Below are positions 23,801 through 33,529 of a DNA stretch of 64,000 nucleotides, in pieces; position 1 is the stretch's first letter, and every line of letters begins with the position of its first letter. The position numbers were made by a program, and so were the translations under genes. The notes under the pieces were generated by a model. That model did no database searches, had not been told where the DNA came from, and saw only the letters and a program-made list of their open reading frames with translations. Source of the stretch: Pseudocercospora fijiensis CIRAD86 (Eukaryota; Ascomycota; Dothideomycetes; Mycosphaerellales; Mycosphaerellaceae); assembly GCF_000340215.1 (NCBI RefSeq), contig NW_006921534.1, forward strand, positions 2,871,057 to 2,935,056, read 5' to 3'.

Positions 23801-25615
23801 GGAGCGATAAAGTATTATAAGATCGACCTAACTACCTACGGCGAAGTCTAATTCTTATAGATAGTAGCTACCGGACGACTCTCGATAGTACGCCTACCTT
23901 TACTAGACTCCTAGCTTAAGGACTATACAGTTTAGCTACTGCTAATCGGTATAGAACTTAGTGCCTAGTCGGCTATATAGCTCTATAAGTAGTACGAGTC
24001 GTCCCTTAATTCTAGTAGTCTACCCTACCTATACCGTCGCAACCTAGGTCGCCTAGCTATTACCTAGGACGTCGTCGCTTATACCTAGCGGTATATTACA
24101 GTCCGCAACGCCTATACGCTTCGCGGTAAGGGCTACATATCCGCCCTCTATACTAATAAGGCGCTTACGGATACGAAGGCTACTAATGCGTCGCGTATAA
24201 AATAGTACGCTTAGCTTATAGGTAGCGGTCGCTACTAGAACGGTACCTATACCGCTAACAAGGGTAAAGGTATACCTCTACTACTCCTTAACCGTTAATG
24301 CCCGATAGACTTTAGCCTAGTCTGCTAGCTAACTTAGATCGATCCGGTATACGCCTTATCTATCTTTATCGCCTATATCTAGACGCTTAAGGACGGCGCT
24401 ATCCCTAATAGATTAGAGCCCGCGCTAACGCTATAGTTCTATAATTTGCCGAAGACGGTCTCTACCGATTTAGTCTTCGATCCTTTAGGCGTCTAGGAGC
24501 GTATTATATAGGGCAATACTATTTTTAAGTACGATAAGATAGTAACGAATAAGAATTACTAGTAGTACAATATCGACTATACTTAGGATCCTATAGGCGT
24601 ATTCCTAGTGCCGTTATCCGACTACTCGCTAGACGAGACCGACCTTACTAACGTATACCTTTTTAGTAAAATCTTCTCTCCTAAGCTCGCGACTCGGGCT
24701 AAGCCGCAACCTCCGGCCGTTGCCTCGCTAACTAAGGCGATCTAGCTAAACTCCTCGCACGTATTACTATCGACTAAGTTAAATACTCGCTAGAAGCTAA
24801 CCGCTAGCCCGTTCTTAGCGCCTCGCCTATCGTCGAAGATACCGCTACCGTCTAACCTATTCTCTACGCTTACGAAGGCTCTAGCTACGGCTTAGCTACT
24901 ACCGCCTAACAATACGGTTACGTAGCTATAGTACAAGCTCCTAGCGCTTCCGATACGCTTACTACCTTTGCCCGCCCTATAGGAAAACACTATAGGCGCC
25001 TACGGATAATACTAATATAATGCGACGGTAATTAGTATATATACGCTTAACTTATAAGCTCTCTGCTATATGCGCTAGTCCGAGTTAGTAGTAACCGAGG
25101 TACACTAGCTACAATAGATGCTAGCTAAGGTATAGATCCGCGAAGTAACTAAGCGCTAGATAGCCTAGTAGTATCGTCTTTCTGCTACAATCTTAAAGGA
25201 GTCGCTTACGCTATCGCTAACCTATCTTTACTACGATTTCTTACGCGTCGCGCCGCAATAGGCAATCCCTATACTATACCTAATCTACGAGGACGCTTTT
25301 AAGCTACTCGGCGGCGTATAAGGCAATACTACTAAGGATAAGATCGCGAAGCTTAATATATAGATAGCCGACTACTTTAAGCTATACGGTGCTATATACG
25401 ACGCCGATACGCTACTATTACTAGATGCCGACTTCCCTAACATCCCTATCGATTAGTTAGACCGCGCTGCTACTATAGCGGACGTAGTTAATACCTCGCT
25501 ATCCGATAATAAGACTATAAAGACTGTCGCGCCTTAGCCGCAGCTAAAGGCGGTTTAGACTATACCGACTAGCTTACGCGACGCCCTTCGTAACCGTCGT
25601 AATAAGCAAGCATAA
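20830..25615 (+). pseudogene. Extra ancestral ORF downstream of pol, function unknown
   Basis: From about 20.83 kb the coding signal moves to another frame (codon starts at 2 mod 3) and runs about 4.8 kb, roughly 1,580 codons, to a TAA at 25613-25615 or slightly beyond. The evidence is frame-specific. In this frame the stops I read between 22.8 and 25.6 kb are TAG, the product of RIP on CAG/TGG, while TAA triplets are common in the other two frames. The deduced product starts basic, has an acidic 24-residue tandem repeat, then a Pro/Leu-rich stretch (22457-22681 is still open), then a long globular-looking Tyr/Leu/Arg-rich region. I recognise no domain; it is not a second RT or integrase. It could be a captured host gene, a second structural protein or an envelope-position ORF. 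Confidence 0.6.
21281..21555 (+). repeat. 72-bp tandem repeat encoding 24-residue units
   Basis: Units start at 21281, 21353, 21425 and 21497 (the last is partial). Each begins ACGGTCGA or a close variant and encodes TVE(R/S/N/E).., then A(A/T)P, then an acidic/Asn stretch. The length is an exact multiple of three and the units stay in the ORF2 frame, so the repeat was coding. Confidence 0.8.
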
Positions 25616-25807
25616 AACCGACGTAGTTATTACTAGAGAGATACGATTCTATACCTAGTATTACCGTTCTAGTATACTGTTTAGGCTTAGCCTTTATATA
25701 ACGCTATTACGCTCTTTTGCCTTAAACCTTCCTATAGTGCGGCCTACTAAGGACCTTTGTTTTAGGATACTATAGATAGTGCCGACTTTTTTTATAGAAA
25801 GGGAGGC

Positions 25808-25995
25808 TGTTACGATATAATACTATTATATATACGATAGCAGGTAGCAGTTACTATCGACCGCTACGGTCGCTATTGCTACTAATAGTGGGACTATTAT
25901 ATAGATAGCTTGCCTCGCGGCATCTTAGAGAATGTATTAACTTTTATACCGTATAACCGTTACGATACCTTCGTACTATAACCGTATGCCTAGTA
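25808..25995 (+). repeat. 3' LTR of the 13.1-kb gypsy element
   Basis: 188 bp starting TGTTACGATA directly after the polypurine tract and ending CCTAGTA. The target duplication TGCTA follows at 25996-26000. It differs from the 5' LTR only by transitions. Confidence 0.92.
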
Positions 25996-26000
25996 TGCTA

Positions 26001-26221
26001 GTATAGCAGTAGAGCATAGCACATTCTACCTAACCGTTATTCCTAGTTATATACACCTAGAGTAATCTAGAACTAATATATTTGTAAGGATTAACTGGTA
26101 TACTTATGAGTTCGGAGATTAACGTAGTGCCATCGCGCAGAGCGGCCAAAAAATATATATCGATTACTCGTGCCTACTCAGTCACGGCAGAATCATCGCA
26201 AATTTGTTGTTGTCATCGAGA
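26001..26221. other. RIP-affected right flank, no gene
   Basis: About 220 bp between the transposon and the stop codon of the arylsulfotransferase-like gene. The first 130 bp are TA-rich, and normal composition returns near 26130. Confidence 0.5.
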
Positions 26222-27791
26222 CTATGGATCTACCAATTTGCTATAAGTCGGCCGCCCGCACATTCTGCGAATATACCTGCGAATGTGTGGCATGCGGCCG
26301 AAAATCAGTGGCACTGCTATACCTGCGAAAAACGCCAATGCGACTCTCGCGCCGGAATATGGAGTCGACCTGGCCTTCATGACCCAATTGCTCGAGCCTG
26401 GTGCTGAGGAGAAGCCCCGACCATGCCATCCCAGAGGCAGTTCGGTGGACTCCAACGATGAGTTTCCGAGCGAGCGACCATCGCTGCTCACAGCCTCCAC
26501 GAATACAAAAGGGTGGAATCCTCTTACCACGAACGACGTCTCGAACCCGGTCTTCTGCTCCTGGCCACGCAAGATAGCACTCTCCTCTCCATTCTCCGCC
26601 GAGTACAGTCGCCATTGGTCCACTTCAGTCGCTCCGTTCCAGCTTACGTATACGACTGTCGTTACACCTTCATACTGCGTAGAGGAGGCGAATGCCTTGA
26701 TCGCCGGTGTGCTTGCTGGACTCGCCTTGAAGTGAAACTTATAGCCACGATACGTGCTAAAACGATCCGAGGCGAACTGAGCCTCAAATACGATGTCGCC
26801 ACTCCGAGTATGCTCGCTAAGTCTCGCGTTCTCGCTCCAGCATCCGAGGCGGTTGCCATTTTCCAGAAACTGCATGTTCCCTCGAGAGGTAGTGTGTCCG
26901 CCACCAGGGCGTGGATGCCGCTCAACGACAGTGGCAATCCTCTCGATCTTATGCAAAGCTACCACCATCAAAGAGGATGCCTCTGCTGTCGACACGGAAT
27001 TGTCATTGTCATATGCCGCATTGTCGAAGAAGGATAAGATCACGTGCGTTTCGTTCTGCTCGCGCCAGCGTGCGTCGTGTTGACGCGAGAAGGTGAAGTC
27101 ACGCAGCTCGAAATCCGATATGACTCCGCCGAGACGCCAAAGGACAGTACCGTTGTCGCCCGAAACGAGATAAATCGTATCGGCATGCCGTCCGGAGACC
27201 AGGAAGTTGCCATCCTCATTCTTGTCAACGGAGTTCATATGCCTGGACATGGCATCAGCATCATGGACAACTTTACATCTGTCGAGACACGTACATGAAG
27301 TCCCAAGAAGAATCGTTTGGTCTAGGTACCGTGGATTCCAGGAGTGACAGATGCTCGAACGCCTTCCACTGAAAAGCCACTGCCTCAGAAGGCAATTGGA
27401 GTTCCTGAAAGAAGTTTTCAAGAACGGCTCCCGACCAGTTTGTTTGCGAATCCTCAAAGTGGGCCTCGGCCATGAAGTCGAATTTGCCTACGAGGATTGC
27501 AGAGGCTCCAGAATTGATGATGGAGAATTCATGCAAGTTGAAAGATCCGCCTCGTACGGAGAAGTTCGACCTCATCTGATAAGAAGCATCCAGGATGACA
27601 GCACCTCCGCTGGGAAGTGGCGCATTTGGAACATCACTTTGCCCAACCATGAAGGTCAAGATTGGACCTTCTGATGTTTGTTGGACCTTGAAGTCTTGAT
27701 AATGTCTTTCGGGAAACATCGAGCTTCCACTCCATATGAGATCCTGTGAACGTTGGCATATCTTCTTAACCAAAGCTGGCGCGTTGACCAA
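26222..27791 (-). CDS. Arylsulfotransferase (ASST)-family protein, 5' end unresolved
   Basis: Beta-propeller protein of the fungal arylsulfotransferase family (PF14269-like), with a C-terminal membrane segment (VALAFFAGIAVPLIFG) and a short basic tail. Exon A runs from about 27791 to 27295. A 52-nt intron (27243-27294, donor GTACGT, acceptor TCCAG) joins the frame as DFM-HMNSVDKNEDGN. Family hallmarks are PERHYQDF, LHEF, HMNSVDKNEDGN, WRLGG, RQHDARW, FFDNAA and GNRLGCW. The upstream in-frame stop is at 27792-27794, and the first in-frame ATG is 27719, in the middle of a conserved region. The usual N-terminal signal/TM part (roughly 60-100 residues) therefore lies in an exon I could not find, or has been lost. 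Transcribed toward the retrotransposon. Substrate unknown; many fungal members are uncharacterised. Confidence 0.75.
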
Positions 27792-28628
27792 TTAACGATA
27801 CTGTTCTCGAGGGACTATCGGTTGGTACGCTGTAGACCGATGTCACCTGCTTTGATTCGAATTATTATAGTATTGCAGAAAAGCTCACTGGAAGATATCA
27901 TTGTTCATCCACGAGCATACGACACTCGTTCACGCTCGTTAGTACGCTGCATCCACATCGCGCCTTCTTTCACTGTCTCATTACTACAGTGCAGTCGATC
28001 GTTCTAGATTGCCGGAACGATCGCTCGACGGATCTCGGGATAATGTACGTATTACAACCTGCGGTCGCACAGTCGTGATTAAGCGATCGGTCATGTTGAC
28101 GCGACCGAGGACGTAATTTCATATACACTCTGCAAGCTCCCCTAGACAGCTGTTTACCGAGGTCTGCTACTCACAATCAAAGGTAGTCATTGGTCAAGAT
28201 CAAAGACACCATAGGCAGAGCCTCACGACTCATTTGACAGCAACTAGCATCATCGTGCAACACCGAAGCTTAACAAGGCTGAACGCCTGTCTCCGCACCG
28301 AATTGGCCAATGACACCCCAGAGACAGAAGACCCAAATATCAATCCTCACTCGGCCCTCATCCGGATATGCAAGGCTGCAAGCCCGTCTTTGACAGCCCG
28401 TTATAGACGAACGTTTCGCAGCCATGTTCCAACCCATGGATTCTGGTCACGTTCGAAACGCCATCTCCTTCTTCTCACGTTGGCTCACCACACCATTCAC
28501 TTAGTATTCGCAGCCGGTTGATCTGCGAACCCACACTCGTTTTGAAGGGCGAAACAACGAAACCACGACACTCCTTTACTTTACCTCCCTCTCCGACCGA
28601 CTAGACGAACGAACGAAGAACGATCAAG
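27792..28628. other. Intergenic region between divergent ASST and HsbA genes
   Basis: 837 bp with divergent promoters and possibly the missing first exon of the ASST gene. An open frame at 28234-28521 (+) lacks recognisable features and overlaps the likely HsbA promoter. CT-rich tracts near 28560-28600 resemble a fungal pyrimidine-rich core promoter. Confidence 0.4.
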
Positions 28629-29331
28629 ATGCGTCTCCTCACCACCGTTTTCTTGAGCGCGTGCGCCCTCCCTGTAGCTCTGTCACAAAATGCCCAAGCA
28701 ATCGTCTCCGGCCTTCAAGCAATCCAAGGCCAGACACAATATCTCGACAACATGGTCGCCCATTTCACGGGCACACCACTGCTCGGAGCCGTTGACGTGG
28801 TCAATATCCAACAACAGTCCGACCAAGTCGCACGCGCGATTGAAGCCTGTATAGCGGCAGCACGTGCAGTACCTGCCAGACTCAGCCCAAGGGATTCCGA
28901 AGCGGTCGCTGCGGCTGTTCTGGCCTTGCGTCCGGTCACTGAACAGCTTTTGGACCGACTCGCAACTATGAAACCAATCTTCGATCAAGCCTTCGTGGGG
29001 CTCGTCAGTGTGAGCAAACAGGTGCAGACCTCGTTGCAGGATCAGAAGGCGTTGGTTTCGGCTTTGGGGTATGCTATCGCAAGGAAGTTGTCGGGCGCGT
29101 ATCGAGCGGCTGCACGGGAGCTGTTGGATGAGTTCAAGGATGCGTTTGATGAGGCCATCTCAGAATATGTGGTTGCGGTATGGTTTTTTTTCCGTGTCGA
29201 GAATGTGCGCTGCTGTCGTCGTGTCAATTGCTAATACGTCCACGCAGGATCATGTTCAACTTCCAGTAATTCCCATCCCAGGTCTGATACCGAAGCGCGA
29301 AGCCGCAGAGCCCGTCGCATCCGAAGCGTGA
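28629..29331 (+). CDS. HsbA-type hydrophobic-surface-binding cell-wall protein
   Basis: Secreted alpha-helical protein of the HsbA / cell-wall galactomannoprotein family (PF12296-like), which coats hydrophobic surfaces and can recruit hydrolases; it acts at the wall or outside the cell. Two exons: 28629-29177 and 29248-29331, with a 70-nt intron (GTATGG...CGCAG, phase 0); 210 aa. Signal peptide MRLLTTVFLSACALPVALS. The domain covers residues about 24-183: hydrophobic helices, no cysteines after the signal peptide, and the typical helix-loop pattern around FTGTPLLGAVDV. The short second exon adds LPVIPIPGLIPKR, with a Lys-Arg pair that Kex2 could cleave. Convergent with the CoA-transferase gene, 3' ends 191 bp apart. 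Confidence 0.88.
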
Positions 29332-29522
29332 ACGTGCAAGGTCGAAGAGGTCTCTTGCAGGAGTCGGTTCGACGGAGCAAGGGAGAAAAAGAACTCAGAA
29401 GCCCCACAGAAGTCGATCTGAAGGGAATGGATGTGGTAAAGTGTATTGCATAATGTTTGAGCGGTCAACATATATAGTACAAATTAACTTCTGGGTATCA
29501 TACAGCGAAATCATCTACCAAT

Positions 29523-31244
29523 CTATGCCACGCCCTGCCACTTCAGCCCTTTCTCTCCTCCATTTGGTACTGGACCGTACGTCCATCTTGGCGAAGGCTC
29601 TGCAATGTCGAACTTGAAACCTGGCGCTAGGATACGATGCTTCTTGCCGAACTTGGTGTCAAATGTGACGAATCTGTCTTCTTTCTTCAGGACGTCTGAG
29701 TTCTCTTGCCATGCGCGGACCATAATGTCCAACAAATCGGTAACCATATGATGTGGTCTCATCGGCTCGAACTTGTAGGTGTCCTGCACCCTGGCGACGA
29801 TGTCCTTGGAGTAGAGACCGACCTCAGGTTCCAATTGCCATGTGTCGAGGGCAGTGAGTGCAACATGGGCATGGTAGCTACCGCCCTTGACCGCTCTGTC
29901 TCGGATTCCGAGCAGAGTCACCAGAGTACCGACAGCGCCGGTCAGCATGTCGGCGATCGGAAGCGATGGCAAGACACCAGTGCCTTCTGGCAATCCATAT
30001 GCCAAGCCATTGATGTAAGAGCAGCCTGACGCACAATCCGCAATCTGCTGATAACCAGGGCGCTCAGCATAGTAGCCATCTGGGCCATAGCAGTTGATGT
30101 CGACGTAGACCATGCCTTTGTTACGCTGACGAGCCAGTTGCACCATGTCGTCCAGACCGAAGCCCTTGCGTTCAAGAGACTTGAGACGGAAGCCTTGAAC
30201 TAAGACATCAGCGTCATTGAGAAGTCCTTGGACCTCTTCGCGGTCCTCTGACGTCCGCAGATCGAGTGACGCGACTCTCTTGCCAGCCTGCAACGTTACA
30301 CTAAGGAAGCCAAGATCAGGCAGATCTGGAGACTGAATTCGAATGACATCTGCGCCGAGAGCGCTCAGATATGTGCCGATAGCAGGACCAGCAATCACAC
30401 GAGAGAACTCCACAACTTTGACGCCTGCCAATGGCCTCTTGTCGCTGATGTTGACTGGCAGAGGCACCCGAGGGAGGTCTTGTGTTCCTCTTACTTGCTT
30501 GTAGTTGACCATTGGGTGTTTCGCAAGCGCTTTACCCATGGAGGTCTCCCTCCATGCCTTGGGAGAAAGCACAGTCTGACCGACGTATCCTTTCTCGATG
30601 CAAATGTGTTCGAGCTCCCGAGCAGAGTAGGTAGTGGTGACAGACTTGATCTTCTCGTAAGCTTGGTCATTGGTCTTGATATCGGGGTCGTCTGCGTTGA
30701 GACCAAAAGTTGCTAGGAAGTCCACCGGGCTGAGGGAGGAGAGAAGCTGGAACCATTCATTGCCGTTTTTGGTCGGATAGATTGACCATGATCGGAACCG
30801 CATGGGCGTTTTGCTGATGACACCCTGGTCGACATCGAGTCCAGCTTTCTGCACGACTCGGTTCTTCTGGATCGCCTTCCAGTCCTGGCCATCAACCGTG
30901 ACGAGTCCCACAGTGGCTGGGTACAGAGCCGCGAGGTCGGTGTCCACGTGTACGTCTCCTGTCTCAATCCCTCGGAGTGCGCAGATCTCTTTCGAGACCA
31001 AGCCGATCATGCCCTGACATACTGCGCTAAATATTTGCCCCTTGATTGGTCCTGGTAGAAGTGGCAGGTCTTGACCGCTGAACTTGACCTGCTTCAGGAA
31101 GTCGGGAGATGCGTTGAATCCGGGAGTTTTCTCTGCAATATATTGCAAGATTCTTGATGCCTCTTCTGGCACAGGCGTGAATGAAGTATCGGTGTAAGAG
31201 CCTGGACCATACACGTCCGGCACAGTCTGGTGCTGTGGTGCCAT
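29523..31244 (-). CDS. CoA-transferase family III (CaiB/BaiF) protein
   Basis: Single exon, 573 aa. Family III enzymes move CoA between carboxylic acids (formyl-, carnitine-, mesaconyl-CoA types) or racemise 2-methylacyl-CoA. The core begins at residue 271 with PLAGVKVVEFSRVIAGP and continues LGADVIRIQSP, both standard for the nucleotide-binding half; a degenerate first half occupies residues 1-260. The usual catalytic site context (PGYD..xQA.SG) reads RPGYQQIADCASG at 395-407, so the expected Asp is Gln. It may still act, or be a non-catalytic fungal subgroup. The start ATG at 31244 is the first in frame. No targeting signal is obvious. Divergent from a 3-hydroxyacyl-CoA dehydrogenase-family gene; the 646-bp shared region suggests co-regulation. 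Confidence 0.9.
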   Translation of the reverse strand: MAPQHQTVPDVYGPGSYTDTSFTPVPEEASRILQYIAEKTPGFNASPDFLKQVKFSGQDLPLLPGPIKGQIFSAVCQGMIGLVSKEICALRGIETGDVHVDTDLAALYPATVGLVTVDGQDWKAIQKNRVVQKAGLDVDQGVISKTPMRFRSWSIYPTKNGNEWFQLLSSLSPVDFLATFGLNADDPDIKTNDQAYEKIKSVTTTYSARELEHICIEKGYVGQTVLSPKAWRETSMGKALAKHPMVNYKQVRGTQDLPRVPLPVNISDKRPLAGVKVVEFSRVIAGPAIGTYLSALGADVIRIQSPDLPDLGFLSVTLQAGKRVASLDLRTSEDREEVQGLLNDADVLVQGFRLKSLERKGFGLDDMVQLARQRNKGMVYVDINCYGPDGYYAERPGYQQIADCASGCSYINGLAYGLPEGTGVLPSLPIADMLTGAVGTLVTLLGIRDRAVKGGSYHAHVALTALDTWQLEPEVGLYSKDIVARVQDTYKFEPMRPHHMVTDLLDIMVRAWQENSDVLKKEDRFVTFDTKFGKKHRILAPGFKFDIAEPSPRWTYGPVPNGGEKGLKWQGVA

Positions 31245-31890
31245 GTCTGTTGTAGAAGGCCTAGCGAATTTCTTGATTAGAATGCTTATAGAACGAGAGA
31301 TAAGCTGACAATCAATTTGTGAGGGTGAAAGGGCTCTGCGAGATTGTATATATCAATGATAGCCCGCACAGCATACCGCATCATTACGGACATGGCCCTC
31401 GTCCGAAGAGCGGAGCGGAGCGGTGGAGACATGTGCTGCGGCATAGCCCGACGCATACAGAGCCATGAAGTCGTCTTGCCATTCAGAAATCCTGTATAGA
31501 ATCCTCTGGCAGTTTGTACGGTGGTGGCGAGTTTTCTCCGGGCGTTTGTTTCGCCGAAGATTCACCTCAAGTTGTGCAACGTCAGTCTGCAGAATGCTCC
31601 CCCTCTATTCTATGCACGGCCGTGCAAATGTGACATGGGCCGAGTGAAGATGTGGTCGTGGGGATATGCGTCATTTCGATCGTGTAGGTAGATCCATGAA
31701 CAGATGGCCAGGATGTTGTCGAAAAATCAGTTGCCGCAGCGATCTCCATCATCATCATCAATGCGGCGAACTTGACGTCTTGCTGTTTGGGGATCACCAA
31801 GATGGTACCCACTGCAGCCAGTGTGAAAGAGAAGAATGGCATTACTTGCAGCGATTTCACTCTTACTCATACCACAAGCGAACTACCTCT
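31245..31890. promoter_or_regulatory. Shared intergenic region, CoA-transferase / dehydrogenase
   Basis: 646 bp between divergent ATGs. The dehydrogenase frame stays open upstream to 31666, but that part reads as a His-rich, unlikely peptide (an ATCATC run), so I treat it as 5' UTR. A TATATA-containing stretch near 31346-31352 could serve the CoA-transferase side. Confidence 0.45.
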
Positions 31891-32949
31891 ATGCTTGCGC
31901 CCAAGATTGCCCGAGCCACGACCACCATAGTCCACAGACCCATCGCCCAGAGACCATTCCAAACAATCGCAAAGCAAGTATCGAACATGAGCGAACGCGG
32001 CATCAAAAACGTGCTGGTGGTGGGCACAGGGGTAATCGGAAGCAGCTGGACCACACTTTTCCTCGCGAAAGGCCTCAAAGTCATCGTATCAGATCCAGCT
32101 CCAGGCGCGAAGGAGAAGCTCGCAGAATTCATCAAGAGCGAGTGGCCCCGAATGCAGCGAGTGGGCGCTGTAGAACACGCAAACCCAGACAGTTACCAAT
32201 TCGTGGAGGACATCTCGACCGCAAGCCTCGATGATGTGGATTTTGTCCAGGAAAATGCGCCTGAAAGACCAGACTTCAAGACCAAGCTCATGGGAAGCTT
32301 AGACTCGACATTGAAGAAAGATGTGGTCATTGCCAGTTCCTCAAGCGGCATTCCGTCGAGCAAATTTATTGGCGAATGCAAGGTGGCTCCCGAAAGAGTC
32401 CTCATCGGCCACCCTTTCAATCCCCCGCACCTGATACCTCTGGTCGAAGTGGTTCCGCATCCCGAAACGAGCCAAGACGCTGTTGAGCGAGCAACAGAGT
32501 TCTACAAGTCTGTGGGCAAAGCTCCAGTTCTGATCAAGAAGGAGACACCGGGTTTCCTGGCCAACCGGCTTCAAGCCGCGGTCCTCACAGAAGCATATAG
32601 CCTCGTAAGCAGAGGCATTGCGAGCCCAGAAGATGTTGACACTGCCATCAGTACCGGTCCAGGTCTGAGGTGGGCACTCGCGGGGCCGTACACGACCAAC
32701 ATACTAGCTGGAGGAGCGAGTGATGACCCGTTCAAGCACTTCATTGATCATCTTGGTCCTGCCGTGCATGGCTGGAAGAAAGATATGGACGAGCATAAAT
32801 TCGAGTTCCGCGAGGACGAGATGAAGCAGTTATCCGAGCATGTCAGACCTTTCCAAGGGAAGCTTGACCGTGAAGGAGTCAGATCGGACATGGGCAATGG
32901 ATTGGTCGAGCTGCTGGACATGAAGAAAAACAAGAACAACCTGATGTAG
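31891..32949 (+). CDS. 3-hydroxyacyl-CoA dehydrogenase-family enzyme (carnitine dehydrogenase / lambda-crystallin type)
   Basis: NAD-dependent dehydrogenase of the 3HCDH superfamily, 352 aa. The ATG at 31891 was chosen because it adds a basic, acid-free leader (MLAPKIARATTTIVHRPIAQ) of mitochondrial type; an internal ATG at 31987 (MSERGIKNVLVVG) would give a cytosolic 320-aa form. NAD site VVGTGVIGSS, then the family signature HPFNPPHLIPLVEVVP containing the catalytic His, KETPGFLANRLQ, and a C-terminal substrate domain with ISTGPGLRWALAGP. This single-domain layout is that of L-carnitine dehydrogenase and L-gulonate dehydrogenase rather than the beta-oxidation enzyme. With a CaiB-type neighbour, carnitine or hydroxy-acid breakdown is a reasonable guess. 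Confidence 0.88.
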   Translation: MLAPKIARATTTIVHRPIAQRPFQTIAKQVSNMSERGIKNVLVVGTGVIGSSWTTLFLAKGLKVIVSDPAPGAKEKLAEFIKSEWPRMQRVGAVEHANPDSYQFVEDISTASLDDVDFVQENAPERPDFKTKLMGSLDSTLKKDVVIASSSSGIPSSKFIGECKVAPERVLIGHPFNPPHLIPLVEVVPHPETSQDAVERATEFYKSVGKAPVLIKKETPGFLANRLQAAVLTEAYSLVSRGIASPEDVDTAISTGPGLRWALAGPYTTNILAGGASDDPFKHFIDHLGPAVHGWKKDMDEHKFEFREDEMKQLSEHVRPFQGKLDREGVRSDMGNGLVELLDMKKNKNNLM

Positions 32950-33529
32950 ATACCCAGAGTGACGATTCTATGATTTCTCGACCGCTTCATGCATCCCGTT
33001 GTCAACTATGACTGCTAGCAGTTCATGTCGCAACGTGTCAATTGCCTGATGCCAATAGATCGAAGCGAGGGTAATGGCGTGAGCTGTATGGTGAGCCATG
33101 CTCACGGAAAGCCTGCTGACTGCAATCAGTACATTGACCACAGCTTCTCGCCTTGATGCCCACGTGCTGGAAACGCTCAGACAGCATCGATGTGCTTCCC
33201 CCGATGACGTTGTAGCCAGTATACAAAGCCGGAGATCTGGCGGCCTAGTCTGATCATAATCCTTGTGACTGCTTCCCCCGAAGCAACTCCGTCCATGTCC
33301 GATTTTACAGCGACTGTTGTTCGGTGTTTGAGAAAGACGAGAGGCGCGAGTGCATGCGCGACGAGTTTTCGCACAAAGACTTCTCCCGTCTCAAGGTCGC
33401 GATGATGTTATGCCTTTCACCCACGACTCAGAAGCGATCCAGACTCGCGTCATAGTGGTAGACCTGTCTCCGCCTTGTCTCCGTGTAGGAACCTGTTCGA
33501 AGTCGTAAGATTGTATATACGGATTCGAG
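32950..33529. other. Intergenic, no gene seen
   Basis: 580 bp of ordinary composition between two plus-strand genes, presumably terminator plus the promoter of the YWTD gene. Short open frames here show no recognisable features. Confidence 0.5.

Larger units (their letters stand above)
12880..25995 (+). mobile_element. 13.1-kb Ty3/gypsy chromodomain LTR retrotransposon, RIP-inactivated
   Basis: A structurally complete element of 13,116 bp. Two 188-bp LTRs (12880-13067 and 25808-25995) start TG/TA and end CA/TA, and the insertion is flanked by an exact 5-bp duplication TGCTA (12875-12879, 25996-26000). A polypurine tract AGAAAGGGAGG (25796-25806) lies just before the 3' LTR. On the plus strand one ancestral frame (codon starts divisible by 3) spells gag, protease, reverse transcriptase, RNase H, integrase and chromodomain; a second frame carries a large extra ORF. 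Dozens of in-frame TAG codons, nearly all explicable as CAG or TGG mutated by RIP, make it non-coding today. CpG is retained, so this is CpA-targeted RIP rather than simple methyl-C decay. At 13 kb it is unusually long for this class. Confidence 0.92.

Noticed and set aside
12880..25995. Possible alternative genetic code or stop readthrough (many in-frame TAG codons)
   Set aside because: The TAGs are restricted to transposon DNA and coincide with loss of CpA/TpG; RIP explains them and nearby host genes use normal stops.
31666..31890. N-terminal extension of the dehydrogenase
   Set aside because: Translates to a His/Cys-rich peptide unlike any leader; the ATG at 31891 gives a good mitochondrial presequence.
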